This document shows positions 45,557 through 57,341 of a DNA stretch of 64,000 nucleotides, in pieces; position 1 is the first letter of the stretch; each line of letters begins with the position of its first letter. The position numbers were made by a program, and so were the translations under genes. The stretch covers positions 16,354,845 to 16,418,844 of the forward strand of contig CM064560.1 in NCBI GenBank assembly GCA_032716605.1. The letters are read 5' to 3'. This stretch comes from Paralithodes platypus (taxonomy: Eukaryota; Arthropoda; Malacostraca; Decapoda; Lithodidae). Under the pieces are notes generated by a model. The model ran no database searches. It saw only the letters and a program-made list of their open reading frames with translations, and was not told the DNA's origin.

Positions 45557-45789
45557 ACATGTAATGTATTATACATCCAAAGATAGAGCAAGACTTATAC
45601 TATTATAAAACCAGATAAAGAAATCCTATAATATCAAATTATCATATTGGAAATCGATATGTAAGAAATATTAATGGTTTTCCCAAGTTTACACCATCAT
45701 AATTTTTCACGGACTTTTCAAAAATTTTATCATAATTTATCTATCGTCAATAGTATTGTAAAATTATAGTAGCAAAATTATATTCGCTC
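45557..45789. other. AT-rich non-coding spacer
   Basis: Nothing recognised. Confidence 0.4.
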
Positions 45790-45912
45790 GCGTTTCTTGG
45801 GCTGTAGACCTAGAATGACGTGGGATCAGGTACTCCGGTCCGATCTCAAAATAAAGAACTTTACAACAGAGGCGGCCCTTGACAGGGCCGCCTGGAAAGC
45901 GGCCATTTAGGA
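45785..45912 (+). pseudogene. C-terminal scrap of a retrotransposon polyprotein
   Basis: One frame reads RPRMTWDQVLRSDLK followed by an ALDRAAWKAAI ending and TAG. The pattern PRxTWxxxLRxDL...DRAxWRxxI is the usual C-terminal tail of RTE-type endonuclease/RT proteins. Only about 40 residues are present. Confidence 0.5.
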
Positions 45913-46734
45913 CGGGAGACTGTAACCACATTATCTATGGACAAAAGGGTGTTTAAACTTGTATATATGTATGTATATCCTATTTTATTACCCAAGCAAT
46001 GATAAACACGTCATGAGTTATCTGTTTTCCTGTCTTCCAGCTCTAAACTTTGCGCGAACGGATGCATTAATGCCCAGTTTCATTACAGTAGAGACGGTGT
46101 AACAGCTAATTACATTACTAAAAGGCTTCAAAATATCCTAATTGACAAATCTATATAGCAGTTTAGACATTATCCTTTTTACAAAGATATCATGGCATAG
46201 CAAACAAATATAGAGTAAGCTTCCTCATAGTGGCACCAGCGTCGCCTATACTCCCTCCCAACATCACCATCTCATTAACCATTAAATATAAATGACTGAT
46301 TACCAAACACTGATGCAGAAAAAACATATGTATATGGATTTTTGTTACTTAGAATGGCATAATCTTTCATTCCTAAAAGTATTCGACATAATTCGCGTGA
46401 CACCCTGTATACACCCTGTTGGGCGGGTGCCCAACCCCGAAAGGGATTGAAATAGGGGAGCTATCCCCCCCCCGCCAAAGGCGGCTTTCTAGGGCCTTTC
46501 CTAGCTGATGCTGAGAGGATTGGGTTCTAGTCATGTGGTGATGGGCTAGTCTATCAGAGTGAGAACTGAGCGATCTCTGCCATACCCATAGCTTAGTCGG
46601 ACTGTTCCTTTTACTTATATATTTTCTAGATCTCAAGTGACTGCGTCTCTTCCGTGGATTGACCTCCCAATCTACCAAGATTGGAAGCCAAAGCGTCACA
46701 TTTTTCCTTTGCCCCTCGACTTTCTCTTCATAAT
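45913..46734. other. Non-coding interval
   Basis: C run at about 46466. The 138-aa minus ORF (46373-46789) is unassigned and overlaps the next repeat. Confidence 0.4.
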
Positions 46735-46945
46735 TGCTGAGGGGCACAGGGCCCTGGGTGGGGCTTTGGTTTCCCGGGCGTTTCCGCACACTCCTCAGCT
46801 CCCCGCCATGGAGTGGCTTCGGTCACCCAGGCTTTATTGTGGTAGGCAGGGAGGATTCTGTGGGGGTTCTCGGTTATGGCCTTGGCCTTGCTCGGGGCCT
46901 TGGGGCTGTTCGGCCAGGCAGTCTGTGGAACAACAACAACTGCAA
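46735..46945 (+). mobile_element. Retroposon end with (CAA)n tail
   Basis: Ends GGGGCTGTTCGGCCAGGCAG, TCTGTGGAACAACAACAAC. It is homologous to 33385-33700 on minus. Three overlapping frames in this GC-rich stretch are not credible as genes. Confidence 0.55.
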
Positions 46946-48118
46946 TTTTGTCTGACAGGGAGCTCCGGCTCGGTAAACCCTGTCGTTCCTATTTATTTTG
47001 TTATCTTTACTTATTTATCATGTTCTCTCATCGGCAATTTTGTTTTTACTTTTTACTTCTAACGACGTTGGACGTCATCATACACCTTATACTCAATGGG
47101 CAGACTAATTTTTTTTCCCGAATGCTCATTTGTCTACTCAATAATGGCATTTACAGCCTGATTGTCAATAACAAGAAGCATTAATATTAAAGGTAAAGGA
47201 AGTTTTGGCAAAACAAAAAAATGCTTATTTATGTAATATCACTTAAAATTAAACTATGTATTCCTTAGTATCACTTAAAATTAAACTGTGTATATTTTAG
47301 TACTGGTTTACCATCACATTATCTCAAAATTAAAGGTAAATTACAAGTTTTAAGCCGAATAATTGAATTAAGTTCGAAAAACATGGATAGTGAAAAACAG
47401 AATGGATATGAGAGTTGATTAGCTCTCACCTTGACCAAAAAACAAGCCCCAGTTTTGTCCCCGTGAGTGACACTGTGGTGATGAAGGTCTAATTATACCT
47501 GGAAGGCTGATTAGCACATCATTAGTGTGAGTGTCATTATTATTGTGACCGTCATCATTACTGTGACAATCACCATTAGTCAACATTCATATTATAAACA
47601 CGACCCACTTTGCACCAACACCACCTATTATATTGTATGTGTTTCATGTCAGCCAACCTCGGTCATTAAAACTCCTTGCAGAAATATATTCTAACAATTC
47701 AAATATATGATAAGCTGAACTGAAATGATTAATGAAGGTAATCTTACTAATAACAATCAATATATCGTTCTGTTCCTCGACCTAATGTACCTATGCTGTT
47801 TAACCCAAGAACAGCGAGCGTCCTCAATTGAATCTGAACCCTACGAGGGAGACCGTCCTCATATGAGCCAAGGCCTAAAAAAAGCCTTTCAAAACATCCC
47901 ACGGTCGGCAATAATCATTCTTTTTCACCTCCCAAATACTATTCCCACTTGTTTTATTATTGTTACATGTTAATATCTTCATATTAAACGTAAAATAGGC
48001 GCATATGAGTAAGTAATAACGATATTTATCGTAAAATTACGAAATTCGTCGGGAATTACCGACAATACTTTCGCCCAGCAGAACGTTTTAGATACCTAAT
48101 AGCTTCGCACTTTACGAG
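46946..48118. other. Non-coding interval
   Basis: A short duplication (ATCACTTAAAATTAAACT) at about 47239 and 47270. No gene seen. Confidence 0.4.
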
Positions 48119-48460
48119 TTAAGGGGGAGTGGGGTTTAGTTTGCTCTCTAGACCTCCATTAGGCTTGAAAAACAAACAACCAAGATCCCCCTTCGAGAAT
48201 GTATTTTGACATGTTTCGGTAGAAAAATGTCCCAGCCTGGTTCCTCCTAAATTACAGGCTCGCTATTGCTCGTCAGGAAAAAAATAGACGACTAAATGGT
48301 ACAAACGAGTTTAATATTGGCAGAGAAATGGGGTGAAAGGTCTTAAAAATCGCCAAAATAATAGGGTGAACGTCTTAACATCTCAAAACTAATTGGACTA
48401 AACATGAGGGTGAAGGGGTCCAGAAAAATACAAAGACAAACCCTCTCCCTTTTTAGTTAA
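48119..48460 (-). mobile_element. MITE family A, reverse copy
   Basis: Starts TTAAGGGGGAGTGGGGTTTA and includes CTCTCTAGACCTCCATTAGG, ACAGGCTCGCTATTGCTCG, GGGGTGAAAGGTCTTAAAAA and ACTAAACATGAGGGTGAAGG. The right end is worn. Confidence 0.8.
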
Positions 48461-48889
48461 TCTAACGCAACTTGCTCCAACTTTTTTTTATTCTGTGTGT
48501 ATGAAAGAGACAAAAGGCCTTCTGTGTTTTGGTGTTTTGGAAAGAAGTATGGTGTGCTTGTTTAGTGTAATAACATTAACAAGAGGAGGAGGAGTTTGTG
48601 AGAGCTAGCTGTATTACTCTCTGTGTAAGTGAAACAGAAATAGTGAGGGAAGCCAGATAACTCTCTAGATATAATTCGCTCTATACTGGAGATCAAACTC
48701 TGATCGTATAGCTATCAAAATTCCAAACTCTAACAACTAGCAACCAGAGTTATCTGATGGTAATTCGCTGTAAGAGAGAGAGAGAGAGAGAGCGAGAGAG
48801 ATTGAGAGGGAGAGCGAGAGAGATAATGGATATACTGTATGTATAGTCCATTCATCATAGGTTGGTCGAAAATATTGACCACTAACGTA
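48461..48889. other. Non-coding interval with a (GA)n tract
   Basis: GA repeats at about 48774-48825. Nothing else. Confidence 0.45.
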
Positions 48890-49030
48890 TAACTTATAAA
48901 TGACTAAACTAATCAGTCTAATATTTCTACCACTTAGGAAGGGTCAGCCAGGGAATTGGTGTGGAAATGTACAGCCTAACTGTTCACGCCCTTTTTGAGT
49001 TACAGAAGTTAGGATTCAAGATGTCTGGCT
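48890..49030 (+). mobile_element. CTATAC-type MITE, family 2 fragment
   Basis: TAATATTTCTACCACTTAGG, AAGGGTCAGCCAGGGAATTG and CCCTTTTTGAGTTACAGAAG align with 16380-16530. Termini missing. Confidence 0.55.
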
Positions 49031-49123
49031 TACCTATAATAAATGGACTGTGTGTGTAATGTAAATGTAAGGATAGAATTAGGATAACATTTCCTAATAT
49101 CATACAGCGATAGATAAAGTTAA

Positions 49124-49510
49124 ACACATATTCTATCTATCTATTGCCAGAAGTCATGATCCCTGAAGGGGTGACCATGTATGAATCGCCCCCATTCAAC
49201 TCTGACCCCGATCAGCCGACACCCCTCTACCTATCTACCACCAATTTCATGTACAAACCTCTCAACTCCATCCTTCCACTTTACTTTTGGCCTCCCTCTC
49301 CCTCTGTCATTCCACCTCACTCGCGTACACTCTCTTAGTCATACTCTACCTTCCCATACGTTCTACATGGTCGAACCATCTCAAGGTGGTCCTTTTCACA
49401 CTTTCCAGCACACCCACATCGACACACCACACCGCTCTCATACTTCCTCATTCGTCTGTCTATCCCTCCATGTAACTCCGCACGCACTTCTCAAGTAACC
49501 CATATCCACT
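49124..49510 (-). mobile_element. 5'-truncated RTE-like copy
   Basis: Begins with the tail in reverse (TTCTATCTATCTATTGCC) and continues with GTGACC and the ATGATCCCTGAAGGGG block. It matches the reverse complement of about 31700-32080, including part of the C-terminal coding region (the CATGTAGAACG.ATGGGAAGG side). Reading frames are interrupted. Confidence 0.8.
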
Positions 49511-49780
49511 CCTCCCACTCTTGTTTGTGACTCTCCAGCAATGTCCATGATTCTATTTTGTACGGCAAAACCACACACCAAGAAACATCGAAACACCACC
49601 TAGCACTCGTTATTTTACACAAATACAGTCTTCACTTCCCCCTTAGCCACCCCCAAGCCAGCCTCCAGAAGCATATCCTAACTCAAATCACCCACCAATC
49701 CAGCCAATCACTTAAAGACAACACTCTGCTACATGCACGACCCCCTGAAGTCCATCCCTCAGTCGATTTGTCATTTCCTG

Positions 49781-50075
49781 AACCTAGAAATGTTGTTTCC
49801 TATGAAGTATTTTTGTTAGTTTGTATTCATATGGGGACCTAAAACAATTTTTAGCTTGGTTGCCCAAATGGCAACTTTGGGCAACTCTGGTAATTTGCAT
49901 AATCCAAGATGGCCACCGAACTCCACTCGAAAATTAAAGTTTTTACCCTTTTGTCCTAGAATGATGTGTAATACCTCTTCTTTAGGGTTTTCATGTGTAT
50001 AGAATCCATTTCTGATGTTATTTATTCAACTGCAGATCAATTTCATGTGCTATAGGTTAGGTCAATTTTAAACTT
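49781..50075 (+). repeat. Left terminal inverted repeat
   Basis: From AACCTAGAAATGTTGTTTCC to GGTCAATTTTAAACTT. It is about 97 percent identical by eye to the complement of 54351-54634. It carries a 10-bp extra segment (CTTTGGGCAA at about 49894), a partial duplication of GGCAACT absent on the right. Confidence 0.93.
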
Positions 50076-50125
50076 GACCTTATATAGTACTCAACAATTG
50101 GTATGAATTTGTGCTAATTTCTTTC

Positions 50126-50151
50126 TAATTTTAGTGTTTCTTCTGCAGGAT
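50126..50151 (+). promoter_or_regulatory. Probable 3' splice site before the transposon start codon
   Basis: A pyrimidine-rich tract ending TTTCTTCTGCAG/G lies 6-8 nt upstream of the ATG at 50157, so a 5' UTR intron is likely. No donor was assigned. Confidence 0.4.
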
Positions 50152-52805
50152 TCGAGATGACTGACGCAGTGCCTCATGCTGGAAAGTGCCTCCTCCCGAC
50201 CTGCAGCAAGTCTGGACGCCTAAAAAATTTCAAGCTACAAGCAGTAAAAAGGCTTATCGAATGTGCAACAGAACGGTTTGACGATGAAACTCTTAGCATA
50301 ATGCAGGATGTATTGGATAATCAAGGAGAGGAAGCATCAGTAGAAGTTCATCAAGGCTGTTACTGTTCATTCACCTCCAAGGATCATGTCAAAAAAGTTG
50401 TGGCTAAGAAGAGGAAGGATGGTACAATAGATAGTGATGAAACACCCGCTGCCAGAATCAGACGATCACAAGTAAAAGAGTTTTATTTCAAGAATCAATG
50501 TTTGTTTTGCGCTGCATCTTGTGAGCCTGTAGATCCCAAACATCCCGATAGGTGGGACAGAGTTGTACAGTGCGAAAGAAAGGGTGTCAAGAATACTCCT
50601 CCTTTCAAGGCTGTTGTATTACAGCTTTGTAATGATCGAAATGATGTGTGGAGTCAGGAAGTTGCTATGCGTTGTCACGGTGTACACGACTTAGCCGCAG
50701 CTGAAGCACAGTATCATGTTCGCTGTTATGATGACTTCAGGAAAATTCCTGTGCATGCTGACCATAGCCCCATGATTGATGATGCTGCTTTGAAACTGCT
50801 TGTCGATGAGATGTACTCTTATAAAAAACTATGTACTTGGACATCCATTGAACTGTATGATAAGTATTTGAGTTATGGCGGTGAATTGACACTAAAGCAA
50901 ATGTTTACCAAGCTGGTTACTTATTTGGGTGATGATGGAGTGGTGCTTCACAGTGAGGGTTGTGCATCCATTGTTGGTTTCAGGGAGTTTGTAGGAAAAA
51001 CCTTGAAGTTTGTCAAAGTAGATACAGAGGATGAGGAAAAAGAGGATTTTCTGGTGCAAAAAATCACAACTGAGGCACGTGATATTCAATTCAACAACAA
51101 AAGTTATGACCTTGGTGATTTTACCTTTGCCAAAATAAAGCAACACTAGCGCAACACTACTCAGAATTGTATCAAAGCTCATATCACATGATGCAGTCAC
51201 AAAGGCATCACTGAGTTTATCACAGTCTATACAATATCACATTACCAAGACACGGAACCAAACGGCACTTGGGTTGGGTATCAAACTACACCACAAGTTT
51301 GGTAGCAGTGATCTCATTCATATTTTACATAACCATGGATACACGGTGTCATATGATGAGGTGTTCCGGTTCCGCAAGTCAGCGGCAAAGTATGTTGGTA
51401 ATAATGCTGCCACACTGCATAGGATGATGGGGCTCACTCGAACAGTTGGACTCATATTTGGCTGGTACGACAACTTTGACTTGCTGCTGTCTACCCCAAA
51501 TGGTCGCTGTGAAACACATGCCATGGCAACAGAATTTCAGATGCATCCAACAGGAATCATCGAGACTGAAAACACTCAGCCTGGATTCAGTATGCTTGTA
51601 ATCCCTCGCCTTACATCCAAGCAGGCCAAGTCTGTGGGCAATAGCAAGGCCATAACACTTATACACTACACTGGCCCTAAGAAGGTAATTCCTCCTCAAG
51701 TACCAGCTGACAAGACCACCGGGAACAGTTTTAAGGAGGTATGTGCTTGACAGACCAGTCTGGTGGCTGCTCAAGAGAAGGATACGCAGTGGCTCAACAG
51801 CTTGTACCAAGAGCAAGCAGCTATGGAGTGGAATGGTTTCAACAATCAGCTAGCGAGGAACCATGGCTTACTCAAACCTGCCAGCACATATAAGTTTGGT
51901 CCTTTGATTGACGCACCACCTTCTCATCCAGACACGATACTCACAACTCTGACATACATGCAGAGGTCACTGGTTGACATGGGAATGACATATGTTCACC
52001 TCACCATTGACATGCAGCTGTTTGCTGTGATTAAGCAGGTATGCTGGAACCAGCTGGGGCAGTTCTATAATGTAATTGCCCATCCTGGTGGGATGCATAT
52101 TATACATTCATTCCTCGGCTGCATCGCAAAACTAATGCAAGGTTCAGGACTCTAAGTGTATGTGGCTGCAGCATATGGGGGGCTGACAGGCATCTTCAAT
52201 GGCAAGTCATGGGTGAAAGCCATGCGGGCCTTTCGGGGTGTATCAGCAGCACTCTTGAAGCGGTTTCTATCAACTGGGCCGAAGACATTCGAACAGATAG
52301 AACATATGTGCAGAAACAGCACAAAGAGGAGTTGAAGCACCGGCGTGTCTTGGATGCAAAAGATCGATGTCTCATTGATGCAGAGGTGGAGAAGTATCCT
52401 CACCCACTGGAAGATCACCGGCCTCATCTATACAATCTCATCAGTGGTCAAGTTGCACCCGCTGTTGTGAATGTGGCTGACTCTATTGTGATTGGAGAGA
52501 ACATGGAGAACAAATACATTGCCAGTCTCCCTAATGGGTTTTACAATCCTATCAGTAGCCCCATCAAAACCATGTCTATTCTCAAGAAGAAGGTGAAGCA
52601 CAACAAATTAAGGCCAGTAATAGACCTTAAGAGCATTTTTCTCCGACTATTGGTGATTGGTCAGCGACGGCAGATGAAGCTTGAGCCTCTATTTGCCTAT
52701 GAACTGTGTGCTATGCCTGCATTGCTCATCAATGAGTATGGTTGCCTCCGCAAAGGTAGCAAGTCAGGGCTGATAAAACGCATTGGTGTGCCAGAGACCC
52801 TGCCA

Positions 52806-53480
52806 ACACCTGCTGATATTGTCATCGTGGATGTTTCACAGCTGTTCTACCATATTGTGTGGCCATATGGGGGCAGTCCCTCAGATCTAATTGCATCCAT
52901 CCAGGGCCGCTTAAGTAAATACCCACCTGCCACTGAGAAAATCATTGTATTTGACAAGTACCAAGATGTCTCTGCAAAGGATCATGAGAGAATGCGTCAG
53001 GCTGGTGATATTATCATCGACTATGAGCTATCCATCGCCAGTCCTTTACCCAAACGAGATGTCATCCTGAAGAGCAAGAACAACAAGCGGAGGCTGGCGA
53101 GCATGTTGTACACATTCAGTGTTGACGACAATGTGACGATGGATACTAGCGATGATAGCGCATTTGGTCATGATGAAGCAGATATCACCATGATTTCTTA
53201 TGTCCTTGAGGCATCCAACGCTGGAAAGGCTGTGATACGCGTGCTGAGTGATGACACTGATGTGTTTCTCCTGTTGGTGTATTGGGTGTATCGGGCAAAC
53301 CTACAGTGCAAAGTACAGATGGAGCGTTGGGATGGAGCAGTCCTGGATATCAATGCAACCTGTGCTGACCTAGGGCCAAAATGTCTGCAACTCCTTGGCA
53401 TACACGCCCTCAGCGGGTGCGACACAACCTCATATCCGTATGGCAAAGGCAAGATCGGCGCACTAAAAACTTTGCTGGCA
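52806..53480 (+). other. XPG/FEN-like nuclease domain of the transposon protein
   Basis: The order of motifs is VDVSQLF (first metal-ligand Asp), VFD, an EAD (Glu-Ala-Asp) motif, a DDTDV strand and a GCDTTS...GKGKIGA helix-hairpin-like turn. This is the order of the N and I regions and the H2TH motif in XPG/FEN1 nucleases (EAD, SDxD, GCDY, GIG). Here GCDTTS replaces GCDY. The domain is unbroken in this copy, within the 657-codon frame that ends at 54182. Confidence 0.75.
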
Positions 53481-53861
53481 GGGAACTTCCCAGACTTAGC
53501 TGATGTGCTGGGTGAGGTGGGTGCCACAGAGGCTGATTTGCTGGAGGCAGCAAAACCCTTCTTCCTTGCTCTGTATGGTCAGCTGCCAAGAACTTCCATG
53601 GAATCTGCCCGGTTTATGCTGTTTACCAAAAATAAGAAAAGCCCCAAAGTTATGGCCCTTCCTCCAACAACGGCCAACCTGTTGCAGCACGTGTTGAGGG
53701 CTCATTTACAAGTGATGTTGTGGAAAGCGGCAGACCGCCAAGTTCCACCTGACGAGTCGGCTGATGTCACAAAATTTGGATGGGAGATCAAGGATAGTAT
53801 ACCTGTTCCTGTCATTGCTAAGGGTGACCCAGCACCGCTAGGGCTAACTGACGTGATCCGG

Positions 53862-53980
53862 TGTCAGTGTAGGACACAGGGTAAGAAATGCATCACTGGA
53901 GCATGTGGCTGCCACAAAGAACATCTTTCATGCACGTCGTACTGTAACTGTTCTGGTGAAAATGGCTGCTGCAATCCATA
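53862..53980 (+). other. C-terminal CXC-type cysteine cluster
   Basis: About 11 cysteines in 39 residues with CQC, CGC, CNC and a final GCCNP. The spacing (CxCx6C.x4-5CxC.x6CxxYCxC) resembles CXC/CRC zinc-binding repeats of tesmin-like proteins. Probable DNA binding at the transposon ends (inference). An Asp/Glu-rich tail follows. Confidence 0.65.
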
Positions 53981-54224
53981 CACGGACAGACGAGATGTCC
54001 AAGCTACAGATGAGGAGGATGTCGACATGGAAGATGCTGAGGAGGCTTTTGAGGATGATGTAGACCAAGATGATGGGGAAGAGAGTTTTGATGAGTGTGT
54101 TGATCAGGAGGGCGAGGGCCAGGAGGATGTGGAGGGTGGTCTTTCTGATTCCGATTATGAGTGGGAGCATACAGATAATTAACTTAGTTTTGAAATATAT
54201 TTGTTTTGGTTTTGACACAAAAAT

Positions 54225-54240
54225 ATGAATAAAGTTAATC
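54225..54240 (+). terminator. Polyadenylation signal of the transposon gene
   Basis: AATAAA at about 54229-54234, 47 nt after the stop codon at 54180-54182. Confidence 0.55.
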
Positions 54241-54350
54241 ATGAATGTTCATTAAGTTGTTGTTTCAATTCATTGTCTTCTAGAGGTAAAATTTAAAATT
54301 GACCGTGCCATATGGTCTCAGATACGTGGCGCTATAATCCCATTAAAGTT

Positions 54351-54634
54351 AAGTTTAAAATTGACCTGACCTATAGCACATGAAATTGATCTGCAGTTGA
54401 ATAAATAACATCAGAAATGGATTCTATACACATGAAAACCCTGAAAAAGAGGTATTACACATCATTCTAGGACAAAAGGGTAAAAACTTTAATTTTCGAG
54501 TGGTGTTCGGTGGCCATCTTGTATTATGCAAATTACCAGAGTTGCCATTTGGGCAACCAAGCTAAAATTGTTTTAGGTCCCCATATGAATACAAACCAAC
54601 AAAAAAACTTCATAGGAAACAACATTTCTAGGTT
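54351..54634 (-). repeat. Right terminal inverted repeat
   Basis: Reverse complement of the left TIR; ends ACAACATTTCTAGGTT. Differences are isolated substitutions plus the missing 10-bp segment. Confidence 0.93.
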
Positions 54635-54667
54635 TAGTATGGAAGAGATAGAAGCGTCAAATCGACT

Positions 54668-55517
<850 letters not shown>

Positions 55518-55547
55518 CGATTTATTTATTTATTTTGAATACACTAC

Positions 55548-55660
55548 GGACTGGAGTTTTGGAAAAGGGGGTCCAGTCCTGACGGTATTCTTGAGTTACA
55601 GTGTGCTGGCTTAATAATCCATAAGGGTTGATAGCCTCTGAAGTCCTATTCTAATACAAA
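55548..55660 (+). mobile_element. Repeat J copy
   Basis: GGACTGGAGTTTTGG, GGGGGTCCAGTCCTGACGG, GAGTTACAGTGTGCTGGCTT and AATAATCCATAAGGGTTGAT. It keeps the uninterrupted TTAA (GGCTTAATAATCC) that is occupied in the 58926-59405 copy. Confidence 0.65.
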
Positions 55661-55732
55661 CAATCAAATTATGGCCGTGTCTGTTAAGCAGAAGCATCAA
55701 TACAGATCTAAACAAGTTAAATGTGTTTATAA

Positions 55733-55822
55733 TGTGTAATAAATACATACGGTACAAATCATATCAGTGTTTACATATATAAATACATACGGTACAAATC
55801 ATATCAGTGTTTACATATATTC
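55733..55822. repeat. About 41-bp direct duplication
   Basis: AAATACATACGGTACAAATC then ATATCAGTGTTTACATAT occurs twice in tandem. Confidence 0.9.
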
Positions 55823-55881
55823 TTGGGTATATCTGCATAACTACTACTCCTGCTATTTTATGTTTAATTTATTTTATTTGT

Positions 55882-57080
55882 GTATGTTAATGCTTTGTAA
55901 GTGTGTATTTTCTATTTAGAAAGTGAGGAAAGCCCAATTTATTAGCATTTGTATTATTAATTGTAATTCCGATACCTCAACAATCTAGGGGAGAGTTTGG
56001 GAATGCGGGGTTTTGGGTGGGGTAAAAATAGGGGTATTATGGGAATAACTCTAAACATGTAATAAATACAATTGAAAAAACAACAAAATTTTGAAATCCG
56101 AGCCAAGTTTTGGCAAAAGTTGGCTCGGATTTGGCCAATTTTCAGAGTCCAAAAAAGGGCAAAATTGGAAAACAAAATTGGCTCGGATTTCACCCTTTTT
56201 CAGCTGAAGAAAACCCCAAAGTGTTGACCAAACTTGGCTGGTGTTTGTCGAATTTTCAGAGTCCAAAATCACAGTAACCTCATTTTGAAAGTTGGCTGGG
56301 GTTTTCTTGTTTTTCACTGTTGAAAAAGTCAGTAAGGATGTGGTTAACATTAACCTACCCTAACCTAGTATTATGGGTGGGGGCTGCCGCCACCACACCC
56401 CCGCTAAATCCATGAAATCCGAGCCAAGTTTTGTCATTAACCTAACCAAATAACCTAACCTAGTATTATGGGGTTAACATTAGCCTAACCTAACCTAACC
56501 TAACTTAGTATTATGGGTGGGGCTGCCGCCCCCACACCCCCGCTAAATCCATGAAATCCGAGCCAAGTTTTGTCATTAACCTAACCAAATAACCTAACCT
56601 AACCTAACCTAGTATTATGGGGTTAACATTAGCCTAACCTAACCTACCCTAACCTAACCTAGTATTATGGGTGGGGGCTGCCGCCCCCACACCCTCGCTA
56701 AATCCATGAAATCCGAGCCAAGTTTTGTCATTAACCTAACCAAATAACCTAACCTAGTATTATGGGGTTAACATTAGCCTAACCTAACCTAGTATTAAGG
56801 GTTTTGTCCTTTTTAGACTCTGAAAATTGGCCAAAACTTGGCTCGGATTTCAACTTTTTGGGGTTTTTTCAATTGTATTTATTATTTTTTTTAGAGTTAG
56901 GCTATTCCCACTGTCCACAATAGGCTACCCCTATTTTTACCCCACCCGAAACCCTGCATTCCCAAACTCTCCCCTAGATTGTTGAGGTATCGGAATTACA
57001 ATTAATAATACAAATGCTAATAAATAGGGCTTTCCTCACTTTCTAAATAGAAAATACACACTTACAAAGCATTAACATAC
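55882..57080. repeat. Fold-back element with CCTAA arrays and GC boxes
   Basis: Arms 55882-56158 and 56806-57080 are inverted copies (GTATGTTAATGCTTTGTAAG/CTTACAAAGCATTAACATAC; GATACCTCAACAATCTAGGG/CCCTAGATTGTTGAGGTATC). The loop holds three units of about 130-160 bp, each with AAATCCGAGCCAAGTTTTGT, CATTAACCTAACCAAATAAC, CCTAA runs, AGTATTATGGGTGGG and a GGGGCTGCCGCC-type GC box. The same modules occur at 44400-45330. No coding capacity. Confidence 0.85.
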
Positions 57081-57341
57081 GTGAGTGTGGGGGGGGGGGG
57101 GGGCCTGAGGATATGTCCCTATATAATGGGCGAAATTGGCCTTTTTGACATGGAAAAGACCCTGTAATGCAAGCCCTAAGGGTCTACTTACGGTTATATA
57201 TTGAAGAAAAATAGCCATACTCGAGAAATACCGCCAAAAATACGGTCAATATTTACGAGTCACACCACAGCTGGAATCTCATTTCTAAGGGTAGTTTTGG
57301 GTTCCTATCATTCTATGCTTCATTGCTATATACTTTTTATC

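Larger units (their letters stand above)
50157..54182 (+). pseudogene. Transposase with XPG/FEN-like nuclease and CXC domain, broken
   Basis: In order: (1) an N-terminal Cys-rich part, 50157-51135, with CLLPTCSKSG, HQGCYCSF, CLFCAASCE and AQYHVRCYDDF. (2) A central part, about 51139-52300, with KLHHKFGSSDLI, WYDNFDLLLSTPNG and THAMATEFQ, then VHLTIDMQLFAVIKQ and HPGGMHIIHSFLG. (3) An XPG/FEN-type nuclease from about 52806: IVIVDVSQLFYH, IIVFDKY, HEADITMISYV at 53172, VLSDDTDVFLLL at 53244, HALSGCDTTSYPYGKGKIGAL at about 53403. Acidic residues fall where the N, I and H2TH regions of this fold have them. (4) A tesmin-like Cys cluster at 53862-53978 and an acidic tail. Lesions: a frame change at about 51138-51150, TGA at 51748, TAA at 52153, and a frame change near 52300. 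It starts at a real ATG; an AATAAA lies at 54229. Confidence 0.85.
49761..54667 (+). mobile_element. DNA transposon with about 290-bp TIRs, Academ-like
   Basis: Two long terminal inverted repeats (about 49781-50075 and 54351-54634) flank one broken multi-domain gene. Beyond them a second short inverted match, AGTCGATTTG at 49761 and its complement ending at 54667, may mark the true ends, with differing spacer in between. I could not define a target-site duplication. The coding content (Cys motifs, XPG-like nuclease, CXC cluster) fits the Academ superfamily branch reported to carry an XPG nuclease. That attribution is from memory of the family and needs a search. Confidence 0.8.

Noticed and set aside
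46373..47184. Overlapping GC-rich frames on both strands
   Set aside because: They cover a retroposon end with a CAA tail; no domain and no frame is favoured.
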